This document shows positions 17,278-29,866 of a DNA stretch of 64,000 bases, piece by piece (position 1 is the stretch's first letter; each line of letters opens with the position of its first letter). Position numbers and translations under genes: made by a program. The notes beneath the pieces were generated by a model that was not told the origin of the DNA, did not search any database, and saw nothing but the letters and a program-made list of their open reading frames with translations. Origin of the DNA: Variovorax beijingensis (lineage in GTDB: Bacteria; Pseudomonadota; Gammaproteobacteria; Burkholderiales; Burkholderiaceae_C); contig NZ_RXFQ01000006.1 of the NCBI RefSeq assembly GCF_003951285.1, positions 342,723 through 406,722 of the forward strand, given 5' to 3'.

Positions 17278-19236
17278 ATGACAACCCCCGCCGCTGCTGC
17301 CACTGCCGCCACCGCGCCCCACGAGGCGAACGCCCACGCCAACCAGTTCGCGCTTCTCGGGCAGCGGCGCTTCGCACCCTTCTTCTGGACCCAGTTCGCG
17401 GGCGCGGCCAACGACAACCTCTTCAAGTTCGCCTTCACCGTGATGGTGACCTACCAGCTCCAGCTGAGCTGGATGCCGCCGGCCATGGCGGGGCTGGCCA
17501 TCGGCGCGCTGTTCATCCTGCCGTTCCTGCTGTTCTCGGCCACGGCGGGGCAGCTCACCGACAAGTTCGACAAGACGAAGATGATCCGCTTCGTCAAGAA
17601 CCTCGAGATCGCGATCATGCTGATTGCGGCCTGGGGCTTCGTGCGCGCCGATGCGGTGGTGCTGCTGGGCTGCGTGTTCCTCATGGGCCTGCATTCCACG
17701 CTGTTCGGGCCGGTCAAGTTCGCCTACCTGCCGCAGGTGCTCGACGCGCGCGAGCTCACGGGCGGCAACGGCATGGTCGAGATGGGCACCTTCGTCGCCA
17801 TCCTGCTCGGGCAGGTCGCGGGCGGGCTGCTGGTGGCGCTGCCGCAAGTCGGCCACACCACGGTGGCGGTGGCCTGCCTGCTGCTGGCACTGGCCGGGCG
17901 CGGCGTGGCGCAGGCCATTCCGCGGGCACCCGCCACCGACCCGGGCCTGGTGATCAACTGGAACCCGTTCAGCGAGACCTGGCGCAACCTCAAGCTCGCG
18001 CACGGCAACATCGTGGTGTTCCGCTCGCTCCTGGGCATCTCGTGGATGTGGTTCTTCGGCGCGGTGTTCCTGAGCCAGTTCCCCAGCTTCGCGAAGGAAG
18101 TGCTGCACGGCGACGAGCAGGTGGCCTCGCTGCTGCTGGTGGTGTTCTCGGTGGGCATCGGCGTGGGCTCGCTGCTGTGCGAGACGCTGAGCCGCCGGCA
18201 GGTGGAGATCGGCCTGGTGCCGCTGGGCGCCATCGGCATGAGCGTGTTCGCCATCGACCTGTACTTTGCGTCGCGTGCGCTGCCGCCGTCCGCCGGCATG
18301 GGGCTGGGCGCCTTCATGGGCCAGCCCGCGCACTGGCGCGTGATGGCCGACCTGGCGCTGCTGTCGCTCTTCGCGGGACTCTACAGCGTGCCGATGTACG
18401 CGCTGATCCAGCTGCGCAGCCAGCCCACGCACCGCGCACGCATCATCGCGGCCAACAACATCCTCAATGCGCTGTTCATGATCGGCAGCTCGGTGATCGC
18501 GGGCGCCTTGCTCGGCGCCGGCTTCACGATTCCGCAGATCTTCCTGTTCACGGGCATTGCCAACGCCGTGGTGGCGTTCTACATCTTCATGCTGGTGCCC
18601 GAGTACCTGCTGCGCTTCATCGCGTGGATGCTGTCGCACTTCGTCTACCGCTTCGAGATCAAGGGCGACGAGCACATTCCCACCGAAGGCGCCGCGGTGC
18701 TGGTGTGCAACCACGTGAGCTTCATCGACGCCATCCTGCTGATGGCGGCGAGCCCGCGTCCGATCCGCTTCATCATGGACCACCGGATCTTCAAGGTGCC
18801 GGTGCTCGGCTGGCTGTTCAAGCTGGCCAAGGCGATTCCGATCGCGCCGCAGAAGGAAGACCCGGCGGCCTACGAAGCGGCCTTTGCCAGGGCGCTGGGC
18901 GTGCTGCGCGAAGGCGACCTGCTGGCCATCTTCCCCGAGGGCGCGATCACGCGCGACGGCCAGCTGCAGCCCTTCAAGCGCGGGGTGATGAAGATCATCG
19001 AAAGCGCGCGCGCCGAAGGCATCGAGCCGCCGGTGATCCCGATGGCGCTGACCAACCTCTGGGGCTCGTACTTCAGCCGCATCGAGCTGCGCGGCGGCGA
19101 GAACGTGGCCATGGCCAAGCCCTTCCGCCGCGGCTTCTTCAGCCGCGTGGGGCTCAACGTCGGCCATGCCGTGCCGCCGCCCGAGGTGCGGCCCGAGGCG
19201 CTGCAGCAGCGCGTGAGCGGACTGCTGGCCGCCTGA
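17278..19236 (+). CDS. MFS transporter fused to 1-acylglycerol-phosphate acyltransferase
   Basis: A 652-residue inner-membrane protein. Residues about 15-425 form a 12-helix MFS transporter (QFAGAANDNLFKFAF near the start) of the LplT lysophospholipid-flippase type, and residues about 440-640 form a PlsC acyltransferase with NHVSFIDAILL (NHx4D motif) and FPEGAITRDGQLQPFKRG. Related LplT-Aas fusions also carry an acyl-ACP synthetase domain, which is absent here. The likely job is to flip lysophospholipids inward and reacylate them. ATG 17278 is chosen because AGGAGA is nine bases upstream; an in-frame ATG at 17260 overlaps the previous stop. Confidence 0.88.
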   Translation: MTTPAAAATAATAPHEANAHANQFALLGQRRFAPFFWTQFAGAANDNLFKFAFTVMVTYQLQLSWMPPAMAGLAIGALFILPFLLFSATAGQLTDKFDKTKMIRFVKNLEIAIMLIAAWGFVRADAVVLLGCVFLMGLHSTLFGPVKFAYLPQVLDARELTGGNGMVEMGTFVAILLGQVAGGLLVALPQVGHTTVAVACLLLALAGRGVAQAIPRAPATDPGLVINWNPFSETWRNLKLAHGNIVVFRSLLGISWMWFFGAVFLSQFPSFAKEVLHGDEQVASLLLVVFSVGIGVGSLLCETLSRRQVEIGLVPLGAIGMSVFAIDLYFASRALPPSAGMGLGAFMGQPAHWRVMADLALLSLFAGLYSVPMYALIQLRSQPTHRARIIAANNILNALFMIGSSVIAGALLGAGFTIPQIFLFTGIANAVVAFYIFMLVPEYLLRFIAWMLSHFVYRFEIKGDEHIPTEGAAVLVCNHVSFIDAILLMAASPRPIRFIMDHRIFKVPVLGWLFKLAKAIPIAPQKEDPAAYEAAFARALGVLREGDLLAIFPEGAITRDGQLQPFKRGVMKIIESARAEGIEPPVIPMALTNLWGSYFSRIELRGGENVAMAKPFRRGFFSRVGLNVGHAVPPPEVRPEALQQRVSGLLAA

Positions 19237-19248
19237 GGCGCCAGAAAA

Positions 19249-19265
19249 GTATCTTGCCCAGATAC
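19249..19265. promoter_or_regulatory. GTATC-N7-GATAC palindrome upstream of YiaA-like gene
   Basis: Shares the GTAT-N9-ATAC core with the palindrome in front of the XRE gene at 16286-16304, in reverse orientation. It lies 97 bases before the YiaA-like start, just after the MFS-acyltransferase stop. Candidate second site of the same regulator. Confidence 0.4.
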
Positions 19266-19362
19266 CAGTAGCGGCTCAAACCGGAACTGGTCGAAGTATT
19301 CGAGCCCCGCAGTGCGGGAGCGAACCATCATTCGCTCACCTTCACTACGCCGCGAGGCACTC

Positions 19363-19869
19363 ATGCAAACCTTCCCTTCCACCACCGTTTCGATCCAGCG
19401 CGACACGCGGGCCTGGCAATTCCAGGCCTGGGCTTCGTTCGCAATCGCCGTGTTCCTGTGTGCCACCGGCCTGAGCTGGCTGCCGGGCGAGGCGCTGGAC
19501 CGTGCGTTCATGGTGATGGGCTATGTGTTCTGCCTGAGCACCGCCTTCATGCTGGCCAAGTTCGTGCGCGACAGCCAGCAGGCGGGCGCCGGCGGCACGA
19601 CGGCAAGCCGCGACGTGCCGATGTGGCGCCTGGTGGTCTGGGGCAGCTTCTTCACCGCGATGGGCCTGACCGGCTGGGGCCTGGTCCGCATGGAGATCAA
19701 CGACGCCTACAAGGCCTTCCTCGGTGTGAGCTGGCTGTTCCTGATCAGCTCGGCCTTCACGCTGGCCAAGACCCTGCGCGACCGCCACGAGGCCGACCTG
19801 GTCGACGCGCGCCTGCAAGGCCGCCGCGCCGCCCGCCAGGAAGCCGCTGCTGCCGGCTCGGCCGAATGA
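19363..19869 (+). CDS. YiaA/YiaB family inner-membrane protein
   Basis: A 168-residue protein with four hydrophobic helices arranged as two repeats, each a two-helix YiaA/B unit: AWASFAIAVFLCATGLSWLP with AFMVMGYVFCLSTAFMLAKF, and WRLVVWGSFFTAMGLTGWGL with AFLGVSWLFLISSAFTLAK. The ends are cytoplasmic and charged. No function is established for the family. The ATG chosen is preceded by GCGAGG. The next open frame starts at once, 41 bases after the stop. Confidence 0.8.
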   Translation: MQTFPSTTVSIQRDTRAWQFQAWASFAIAVFLCATGLSWLPGEALDRAFMVMGYVFCLSTAFMLAKFVRDSQQAGAGGTTASRDVPMWRLVVWGSFFTAMGLTGWGLVRMEINDAYKAFLGVSWLFLISSAFTLAKTLRDRHEADLVDARLQGRRAARQEAAAAGSAE

Positions 19870-19910
19870 GCGCTGCTTTTTTCTTCTTCATCAATCCACG
19901 AAAGACCGCC

Positions 19911-20369
19911 ATGAAAAAATCCGTTGCTGCGCTTCTGGTTGCCGCCTGCACCGCGTTCGCGGGCGCCACGCTGCCCCTTCATGCCCAGGCGCAGAGCGAG
20001 GCTTCGGCCGCACTCTCGCTGCTGCCGGTGGCCTCGGTCGTGGGTGCCGCTTCGGCGGTGGGCGCCTCCGCGACGGCCGTGGTCGCGCTGCCTGCCGCAC
20101 TCTCGGTGGGTGGCTCGATGCTCACCGTGGTGGCGGTCGAGGCTTCGGCCGATGGCACCGTCTATTTGCTGGAGCGTGCCTCGGACGGCGCGCGTGCCAG
20201 CGTCAAGGTGATGGGGCGCGCCGCCAACGGCGTGTCGGCGGCGGTGGGCACGGGTGTCCTGGTCAGCGTCATCGGCAGCGGCGTCGTGCTGTCGGCCGCG
20301 GGCGAGGTGCTGGCCTTCGTGCCCAATGCCATCGGCCGCGCGCTGCTGCACAACGAGAGGCTGTCGTGA
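19911..20369 (+). CDS. Small secreted protein, resembles STM0539 family
   Basis: A 152-residue protein with a clear signal peptide (MKKSVAALLVAACTAFAGAT, cleavage after AQA near residue 27). The mature part is Ala/Val/Gly-rich with two hydrophobic stretches and a short central segment (ASADGTVYLLERASDGARAS). It fits the uncharacterised STM0539 type that I associate with DUF2145 neighbours; this is from memory and moderate. Its stop overlaps the DUF2145 GTG start. An in-frame ATG at 19866, overlapping the YiaA-like stop, is possible but would place a non-signal leader in front. Confidence 0.6.
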   Translation: MKKSVAALLVAACTAFAGATLPLHAQAQSEASAALSLLPVASVVGAASAVGASATAVVALPAALSVGGSMLTVVAVEASADGTVYLLERASDGARASVKVMGRAANGVSAAVGTGVLVSVIGSGVVLSAAGEVLAFVPNAIGRALLHNERLS

Positions 20370-21163
20370 AGCGCACGGCCTTTCCTGCGCTCCTGCTGGC
20401 GCTCGCGGCGGCACTGCCGCTGCAGGCGCAGGCCGGCCGCTCCTGCGAACAGGCCAGGCCAGCCGCCGAATTGATCGTCAAGGGCATGCAGCTGGCCGAG
20501 CGCACCTCGCAGCAGCTCGATGCCAGCGGCGCGCGCGTCGTGCTGCTGGCGCGCGCCGGGCAGGACCTGGGCAAGTACGGCCTGCGCTATTCGCACCTGG
20601 GCATCGCCTACAAGACCGACGAGGGTCCATGGCGCGTGGTGCACAAGCTCAACCAGTGCGGCACCGCCGTGGCCGCGGTCTACCGGCAGGGGCTCGGCGA
20701 GTTCTTCCTCGACGACCTGTGGCGCTACGAGGCCGCCTGGGTGGTGCCCACGCCCGCCGTGCAAACGCAGCTGCTGGCCGCGCTCCATGAGCCGCCCGCG
20801 CGCATCGTGCGGCTGAACATCTCGTCCTACAGCATCGTGAGCTACGCCTGGGGGCAGAAGTACCAGCAGTCGAACCAGTGGGCGGTCGAGACGCTGGCCG
20901 CGGCCATGGAGCCCGCCACCATCGGCAGCCGCACGCAGGCGCAGGCGTGGATGCAGTTCAAGGGCTACGAACCGACCGCATTGCGGCTCGGCCCGCTCAC
21001 GCGGCTGGGCGGCCGCGTGGGCTCGGCCAACGTGGCTTTCGACGACCATCCGAACGAGAAGCGGTTCTCGGACCGCATCGAGACGGTGACGGTCGACTCG
21101 GTGTTCGCATGGATGCCGCGCGCGGGGCTCGGCGCGGCGCCGGTGGCGTTCAAGCTGCAGTAA
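20366..21163 (+). CDS. DUF2145-type secreted protein
   Basis: A 265-residue protein with a signal peptide (KRTAFPALLLALAAALPLQA) and a GTG start overlapping the previous stop. The mature domain has YSHLGIAYKTDEGPWRVVHKL, RQGLGEFFLDDLWRYEA and SIVSYAWGQKYQQSNQWAVE, which recalls the YiiX/NlpC-P60 layout in which a histidine strand precedes a substrate groove. The catalytic cysteine is not obvious where it would be expected, so enzymatic activity is uncertain. It is translationally coupled to the STM0539-like gene and probably acts with it in the envelope. Confidence 0.65.
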   Translation: MKRTAFPALLLALAAALPLQAQAGRSCEQARPAAELIVKGMQLAERTSQQLDASGARVVLLARAGQDLGKYGLRYSHLGIAYKTDEGPWRVVHKLNQCGTAVAAVYRQGLGEFFLDDLWRYEAAWVVPTPAVQTQLLAALHEPPARIVRLNISSYSIVSYAWGQKYQQSNQWAVETLAAAMEPATIGSRTQAQAWMQFKGYEPTALRLGPLTRLGGRVGSANVAFDDHPNEKRFSDRIETVTVDSVFAWMPRAGLGAAPVAFKLQ

Positions 21164-21191
21164 GAAATCTCTCTCTCACCGAAAGAATGAA

Positions 21192-22313
21192 ATGAGCAAG
21201 TCATTGCGTCTGTCCGAAAAATGGTTTCGTCGCGGGCTCTGGCTCGTGGCGCTGGCGTTCGCGAGCTTCCTGATCGGACTCGGCGGCGCCATCGTGGACG
21301 ACCTGCCGCAGGTCGAGCGGGCGCTCGAGCTCGACGACTTCATCGACCGCCCCGCGGCCGAGCCGCTGCGCAGCACCATCAAGGCGTCGGAGGCCGCCGA
21401 GCTGCAGGCGACACGGGAGCTGGAGCAGGTCCGCCTGCAGCAGAGCGCTGCGCGGCAGGCCAGCGCCAACGCCCGAGAGACCTTCGGCAACTGGATCGCC
21501 ACGCGGCGCGCCACCGCGCAGCCCGACCAGGACACGGAGCTGATCGCACGCACCAAGGCGCTCGATGCCTTCAAGCAGAAGGAAGACGAGGTCCAGCGCC
21601 TGGTGAATGCGCAGCAGCAGGTCGTGCTCGACGCGCGCCACGCCGAGCAGCGCGCCCGCGAAGCGCTGTCGCTGCTGGAGCGCGATGCGCGGGAAAAACT
21701 CGACGCCGAGTACCGCCGCGTCGAACTGCGCGTGTTCGCCTACCGCCTTGCGCTCACGCTGCCGCTGCTGGTCGTGGCGGGCTGGCTGTTCGCAAAGAAG
21801 CGCAAGAGCACCTACTGGCCCTTCGTCTGGGGTTTCATCTTCTTCGCGTTGTTCGCCTTCTTCGTCGAACTGGTGCCCTACCTGCCGAGCTACGGCGGCT
21901 ATGTGCGCTACGTGGTGGGCATTCTGGTCACGGTGCTCGTCGGGCGCTATGCGATCGTGGCGCTCAACGCCTACCTCGCGCGCCAGAAGCTCGCCGAGCA
22001 GCAGCCCGACCAGGTCCGGCGCGAGGAACTCAGCTACGACGTCGCGCTCGCGCGGCTCGGCAAGGGCGTGTGTCCCGGCTGCGAACGCCCGGTGGACCTG
22101 AAGAACGACGAGATCGACTTCTGCCCGCACTGCGGCATCGGCCTGTTCGACCACTGCGGCCAGTGCGAGACGCGCAAGAGCGCGTTCTCGAAGTTCTGCC
22201 ATGCCTGCGGTACCTCCGCGCTGCCACGCGTGCCGCAGGCAGCGGCCGGTGGATCGGCGCCCGGGTCTGTGGATTCGTTCACGCCCGGCGGGCCGCTGAA
22301 GCCGGCCGTGTAG
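21192..22313 (+). CDS. Membrane protein with coiled coil and C-terminal double zinc ribbon
   Basis: A 373-residue protein of unknown function. A membrane helix at about 15-34 is followed by a long charged, Gln/Ala-rich coiled coil (about 60-185), then three hydrophobic helices (about 183-252). A C-terminal region has two zinc-binding units, CPGC-x15-CPHC and CGQC-x11-CHAC. The double zinc ribbon should be cytoplasmic or close to the membrane surface, possibly for protein or nucleic-acid contacts. It lies 28 bases after the DUF2145 gene in the same direction and may belong to the same unit. Confidence 0.75.
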   Translation: MSKSLRLSEKWFRRGLWLVALAFASFLIGLGGAIVDDLPQVERALELDDFIDRPAAEPLRSTIKASEAAELQATRELEQVRLQQSAARQASANARETFGNWIATRRATAQPDQDTELIARTKALDAFKQKEDEVQRLVNAQQQVVLDARHAEQRAREALSLLERDAREKLDAEYRRVELRVFAYRLALTLPLLVVAGWLFAKKRKSTYWPFVWGFIFFALFAFFVELVPYLPSYGGYVRYVVGILVTVLVGRYAIVALNAYLARQKLAEQQPDQVRREELSYDVALARLGKGVCPGCERPVDLKNDEIDFCPHCGIGLFDHCGQCETRKSAFSKFCHACGTSALPRVPQAAAGGSAPGSVDSFTPGGPLKPAV

Positions 22314-22407
22314 CGGCGCCGCCGCATGCGCGTGCTACAACCGCCGGCTGCGGCACGCACGCTGCCGCGGTTTTCAGTCAGCCATCAACCTCGACGGAGC
22401 AAAAAGC

Positions 22408-22788
22408 ATGAGCATTTTCGGCAGCATCCTTTCCAAGATCTTTCCTTCCGCGAACGCCGCCCCCGCACCTGCTGCTCCGGCAGCCCCGGCGCCCGCAGGC
22501 GCACCCGCCGCCGCGGCACCGCCGCCCGCCATCACGGTGGTGGACGTCGAGGCCCTGCTCGACGGCATGCCCGGTGCGAGCAGCCTGAACTGGCGCACGT
22601 CGATCGTCGACCTGATGAAGCTGCTCGGCCTGGACAGCAGCCTCGACGCACGCAAGCAGCTCGCCGCCGAACTGAGCTACGGCGCCGACACCAGCGACAG
22701 CGCCAAGATGAACATCTGGCTGCATCGCCAGGTCATGACCAAGCTGGCCGCCAACGGCGGCAAGGTGCCGGCGGAACTGCGCGACTGA
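22408..22788 (+). CDS. DUF3597 domain-containing protein
   Basis: A 126-residue soluble protein. The N-terminus MSIFGSILSKIF is followed by an Ala/Pro linker (about 15-45) and the DUF3597 core (VDVEALLDGMP, NWRTSIVDLMKLLGLD, SLDARKQLAAELSY, MNIWLHRQVMTKLAANGG). DUF3597 resembles a small helical LysM/peptidoglycan-binding-like or phage-tail accessory domain in other genomes; function is not established. A perfect palindromic terminator follows. Confidence 0.85.
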   Translation: MSIFGSILSKIFPSANAAPAPAAPAAPAPAGAPAAAAPPPAITVVDVEALLDGMPGASSLNWRTSIVDLMKLLGLDSSLDARKQLAAELSYGADTSDSAKMNIWLHRQVMTKLAANGGKVPAELRD

Positions 22789-22804
22789 TCTGCGCGCAAT
22801 GCAC

Positions 22805-22840
22805 AAAGCAAAAAGCCCGGCATGCCGGGCTTTTTGCTTT
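22805..22840. terminator. Bidirectional intrinsic terminator, 36-base perfect palindrome
   Basis: The whole segment AAAGCAAAAAGCCCGGC and its exact reverse complement form a perfect palindrome. It ends with a T-rich run in each direction (TTTTTGCTTT), so it can terminate both the DUF3597 gene from the left and the SDR gene from the right. Confidence 0.93.
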
Positions 22841-22858
22841 GAAGGGCGACAAGAGGCT

Positions 22859-23641
22859 TCAGGTCCAGCCGGCATCCACCACGTAGTCCTGCGCGGTGCA
22901 CATGCGTGAATCGTCGGCCGCCAGGAACAGCGCCATCGCGGCGATGTCCTGCGCCATCACGCGCCCCGGCAGGCATTGCGCCGCATCGATCTCCGCGGCC
23001 GACTCGGGCTTGACCCACAGCCTGACCTGCCGCTCGGTCATCACCCAGCCCGGCACGATCGAATTGACGCGGATGTTCTCTTTGCCCAGGTCGCGCGCCA
23101 GCGAGCGCGTGAGGCCGCGCGCGGCCGCCTTGCAGGCCTGGTAGACCGGGTAGCCCCGGCCCTTGATCATCCAGCTGATCGAGCCGAAGTTGATGATCGA
23201 GCCGCCGCCCAGCGCGCGCATGTCGTCGGCTACGGCCTGCGCGGCAAAGAACTGGTGCTTGAAGTTGACGGCCACGAGGCGGTCGAAGTCCTCGCTGGTG
23301 ACGTCGGCCATCTCGTGGCGCCGGTCGTTGGCGGCATTGTTGAGCAGCACGCCGATCGGGCCGAATTGCGCGCGTACCGCGGCGATGGTGGCTGCGAGCG
23401 CCGCCATGTCGGTCACGTCGCATTCGCGGAACAGCGCGGGCGTGCCGCCCTGCAGCTGCGCCGCGAGCGCGGTGCCGGCGGCCGTATCGAGGTCGCAGAA
23501 GCCGACCTTCGCGCCCTGCGCATGGAAGGCCCGCACCAGCGCCTCGCCGATGCCGCTGGCGCCGCCGGAGATGAAGACGGTGCGGCCGGCCAGCGAGGGA
23601 TAGCGGGCGGTGTAGGGCGAAAGTGGTGATGCGTCGGTCAT
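22859..23641 (-). CDS. SDR family oxidoreductase
   Basis: A 260-residue classical short-chain dehydrogenase. The NAD(P) motif reads SGGASGIG (about residues 25-32), VLLNNAAND forms the NNAG strand, and the catalytic residues lie in INFGSISW (Ser) and YPVYQACK (Tyr-x3-Lys). An acidic CDLD after the second strand suggests NAD preference. The substrate is not evident. It faces DUF3597 across a bidirectional terminator and is divergent from a small secreted protein. Confidence 0.88.
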   Translation of the reverse strand: MTDASPLSPYTARYPSLAGRTVFISGGASGIGEALVRAFHAQGAKVGFCDLDTAAGTALAAQLQGGTPALFRECDVTDMAALAATIAAVRAQFGPIGVLLNNAANDRRHEMADVTSEDFDRLVAVNFKHQFFAAQAVADDMRALGGGSIINFGSISWMIKGRGYPVYQACKAAARGLTRSLARDLGKENIRVNSIVPGWVMTERQVRLWVKPESAAEIDAAQCLPGRVMAQDIAAMALFLAADDSRMCTAQDYVVDAGWT

Positions 23642-23778
23642 GTGAATGCAGCAACGGCGATGGACACGGGCGGCAAGCGTACCGGATGGGCGTGCCCCTG
23701 CCGGGCGAGGGGCCGCCGGCAGGCGTATGGCTTACGGCGAATGGCCGGCGCGGGCGCGCGTGGCTACGCTCCTTCTCC

Positions 23779-24147
23779 ATGACGACGAACACGCTTCCCC
23801 GCCGCACCCTCCTTGGGGTCGCGCTTCTTCCCGCCGCTCTGGCGGTGCGCTCCGTGCGCGCCCAGGCGGCGGCCTCCATGCAGCTCTTCAAGGTGGTCTC
23901 GCCGCGCGACGAGGTGATCGTGGGCGCCGATGCGGCGCAGCTGGGCCCGGGCTCCAACCCGGCCGTGGAACGGCTGGCCGCTCAGCTCGCGGCCAAGGGC
24001 CAGCTCACGCTGTGGCAGTACGCCTCGCACAAGGACGCGAGCGGCGCGCTGGTGCAGGCGCCGCTCAGGCAGATCGTGGTCTTCAGGAACGAACTGCTGC
24101 GCATCGAGCCCCATGCCACGCCACTCGCGATCCAGCCGCCGAAGTAG
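23779..24147 (+). CDS. Small secreted hypothetical protein
   Basis: A 122-residue protein I do not recognise. The N-terminus has an RRTLLG pair and hydrophobic segment ending in VRSVRAQA, which could be a Tat or Sec signal. The mature part (LFKVVSPRDEVIVGADAAQL, GQLTLWQYASHKDASGAL, PLRQIVVFRNELLRIEP) looks like a compact mixed fold. Its end lies 13 bases from the convergent tgt gene. Codon pattern and signal support a real gene. Confidence 0.65.
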   Translation: MTTNTLPRRTLLGVALLPAALAVRSVRAQAAASMQLFKVVSPRDEVIVGADAAQLGPGSNPAVERLAAQLAAKGQLTLWQYASHKDASGALVQAPLRQIVVFRNELLRIEPHATPLAIQPPK

Positions 24148-24160
24148 CTTGCCCTGCGCG

Positions 24161-27644
<3,484 letters not shown>

Positions 27645-27714
27645 GGTGCTTGAGGGCCGGACGGGCCCGTGCCAAGGAGGCATGGAAGATGAGTGGGACG
27701 TGGCCGGAGCCGGG

Positions 27715-27720
27715 CAGAAT
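27715..27720 (+). promoter_or_regulatory. -10-like element for recG
   Basis: CAGAAT matches TATAAT at four positions and lies six bases before the recG ATG, with no ribosome site between. It belongs to the set of short-spaced -10 elements seen before purE, pyrF and the EamA and DeoR genes. Confidence 0.3.
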
Positions 27721-27726
27721 TGTCCC

Positions 27727-29856
27727 ATGCCCGCTTCCGCGAAGTCCGTGCCGCCCGAAAAGACCACAAGCCCGCCCGCTGCCGCCCCGGCCGCGCCCGG
27801 GGCCGGGCTGAGCGCCGTGCAGCGCGCGCTGCGCAAGCTCGGCCTGGTGCGCGACATCGACTTCGCGCTCTACCTGCCGATGCGCTACGAAGACGAGACG
27901 CGCATCGTGCGCCTGGCCGACACGCGCGACGGCGACATGGCCCAGGTCGAGGGCGTGGTGACCGAATGCGAGGTGGTGTTCCGCCCGCGCCGGCAGCTGA
28001 TCGCCACCATCGACGACGGCAGCGACACCTGCCAGCTGCGCTTCTTCAACTTCTATCCCTCGCAGCAGAAGCAGCTGGCCGCCGGCGCGCGTGTGCGCGT
28101 GCGGGGCGAGATGCGCGGCGGCTTCGTCGGGCGGCAGATGATGCATCCCGCCGTCAAGGCGGCCGGCACGGCGTTGCCGCAGGCGCTGACGCCGGTCTAC
28201 TCGACCATTGCGGGCCTCCCGCAGCCGGTGCTCCGGCGCGAGGTGCGCTCGGGCCTGGCGCGTGCGGTGCTCGACGAGACGATTCCCGTGCAGATCGGAT
28301 GGCGCGGCGCCTGGGACCTGCGCAGTTCGCTGACCTTCCTGCACTACCCGACGCCCGACGTGGCCATGGCCACGCTCGAAGACCACAGCCATCCGGCATG
28401 GCAGCGCATCAAGGCGGAAGAGCTGCTGGCGCAGCAGCTCTCGCAATTGCAGGCGCGGCTGGAGCGCGCGGCGCAGCGGGCACCGATGCTGCCTTCCTCG
28501 GCCGAGCCGCAGGCGAGCTCGCTGCATGCGCAGTTGCTCGCGGTGCTGCCCTTCGGCCTGACCGGCGCGCAGCAGCGCGTGGGCGAGGAGATCACGCGCG
28601 ACCTCGGCCGCGAGATCCCGATGCACCGCCTGCTGCAGGGCGATGTGGGCTCGGGCAAGACGGTGGTGGCGGCGCTCGCGGCGGCGCGCTGCATCGACGC
28701 GGGCTTTCAGTGCGCGCTGATGGCGCCGACCGAAATCCTCGCGGCCCAGCACTTCGGCAAGCTGGTCGGCTGGCTCGATCCGCTCCTGGCCGAGCGCGGC
28801 CTGCGCGTGGCCTGGCTCACCGGCAGCCAGAAGAAGAAGGAGCGCGACGCGATGTCGGCCGCGGTCGAGAGCGGCGAGGCGGCCCTGGTCATCGGCACCC
28901 ACGCGGTCATCTCGGAGAAGGTGCGCTTCAAGAACCTCGCATTGGCGATCATCGACGAGCAGCACCGCTTCGGCGTGGCGCAGCGCCTGGCGCTGCGCGG
29001 CAAGGCCGTGGGCCATCTCGAGCCGCACCTGTTGATGATGAGCGCCACCCCGATCCCGCGCACGCTGGCGATGAGCTACTACGCCGACCTGGACGTTTCC
29101 ACGCTCGACGAGCTGCCGCCGGGCCGCACGCCCATCGTCACCAAGCTGGTGGCCGACCACCGGCGCGACGAGGTGATCGACCGCATCCAGGCGCAGATCG
29201 CCCAGGGCCGGCAGGTCTACTGGGTCTGCCCGCTGATCGAGGAGAGCGAGGCGGTCGACCTGCGCAACGCCACCGAGACGCGCGACGAGCTCGCCGATGC
29301 GCTCGGCGCGGCCGTCAACGTCGGGCTGCTGCATTCGCGCATGCCCACGGCCGAGAAGCAGGCGGTGATGGCGGCCTTCACGGCCAACGAGATCCAGGTG
29401 CTGGTGAGCACCACGGTGATCGAGGTGGGCGTGGACGTGCCGAACGCCTCGCTGATGGTGATCGAGCATGCCGAGCGCTTCGGGCTCTCGCAGCTGCACC
29501 AGCTGCGCGGCCGCGTGGGCCGCGGCGCCGCGGCTTCGGCCTGCGTGCTGCTCTACGCGCCGGGCGACAGCGGCCGCGTCGGCGAAGCGGCCCGCGCCCG
29601 GCTCAAGGCCATGGCCGAAACCGGCGACGGCTTCGAGATTGCGCGGCGCGACCTCGAGATCCGCGGCCCGGGCGAATTCCTGGGCGCGCGCCAGTCGGGC
29701 GCGCCGCTGCTGCGCTTTGCCGACCTCAGCACCGACACGATGCTGCTCGACTGGGCGCGCGAACTCGCGCCGCTGATGCTCGACAAGCACCCCGAGCTGG
29801 CCCAGCGCCACATCGACCGCTGGCTCGGCACCAAGGCGGAGTACCTGAAAGCCTGA
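27727..29856 (+). CDS. recG: ATP-dependent DNA helicase RecG
   Basis: Remodels stalled replication forks and branch-migrates Holliday junctions. The 709 residues include a wedge/OB domain (about 55-230), then helicase motifs: GDVGSGKT (Walker A), DEQHRFG (motif II), [12 protein letters not shown] (motif III), and the second RecA lobe with [15 protein letters not shown] and [10 protein letters not shown]. The TRG segment and C-terminal wedge contacts follow. Start chosen at MPASAKS, past the antisense of queA; the short Ala/Pro-rich leader is common in related sequences. Confidence 0.95.
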   Translation: MPASAKSVPPEKTTSPPAAAPAAPGAGLSAVQRALRKLGLVRDIDFALYLPMRYEDETRIVRLADTRDGDMAQVEGVVTECEVVFRPRRQLIATIDDGSDTCQLRFFNFYPSQQKQLAAGARVRVRGEMRGGFVGRQMMHPAVKAAGTALPQALTPVYSTIAGLPQPVLRREVRSGLARAVLDETIPVQIGWRGAWDLRSSLTFLHYPTPDVAMATLEDHSHPAWQRIKAEELLAQQLSQLQARLERAAQRAPMLPSSAEPQASSLHAQLLAVLPFGLTGAQQRVGEEITRDLGREIPMHRLLQGDVGSGKTVVAALAAARCIDAGFQCALMAPTEILAAQHFGKLVGWLDPLLAERGLRVAWLTGSQKKKERDAMSAAVESGEAALVIGTHAVISEKVRFKNLALAIIDEQHRFGVAQRLALRGKAVGHLEPHLLMMSATPIPRTLAMSYYADLDVSTLDELPPGRTPIVTKLVADHRRDEVIDRIQAQIAQGRQVYWVCPLIEESEAVDLRNATETRDELADALGAAVNVGLLHSRMPTAEKQAVMAAFTANEIQVLVSTTVIEVGVDVPNASLMVIEHAERFGLSQLHQLRGRVGRGAAASACVLLYAPGDSGRVGEAARARLKAMAETGDGFEIARRDLEIRGPGEFLGARQSGAPLLRFADLSTDTMLLDWARELAPLMLDKHPELAQRHIDRWLGTKAEYLKA

Positions 29857-29866
29857 ACGCGCTTCC

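Noticed and set aside
17101..19167. Leftward open frame of 688 codons over the MFS-acyltransferase
   Set aside because: Antisense shadow rich in His, Glu and Arg; no domain recognised.
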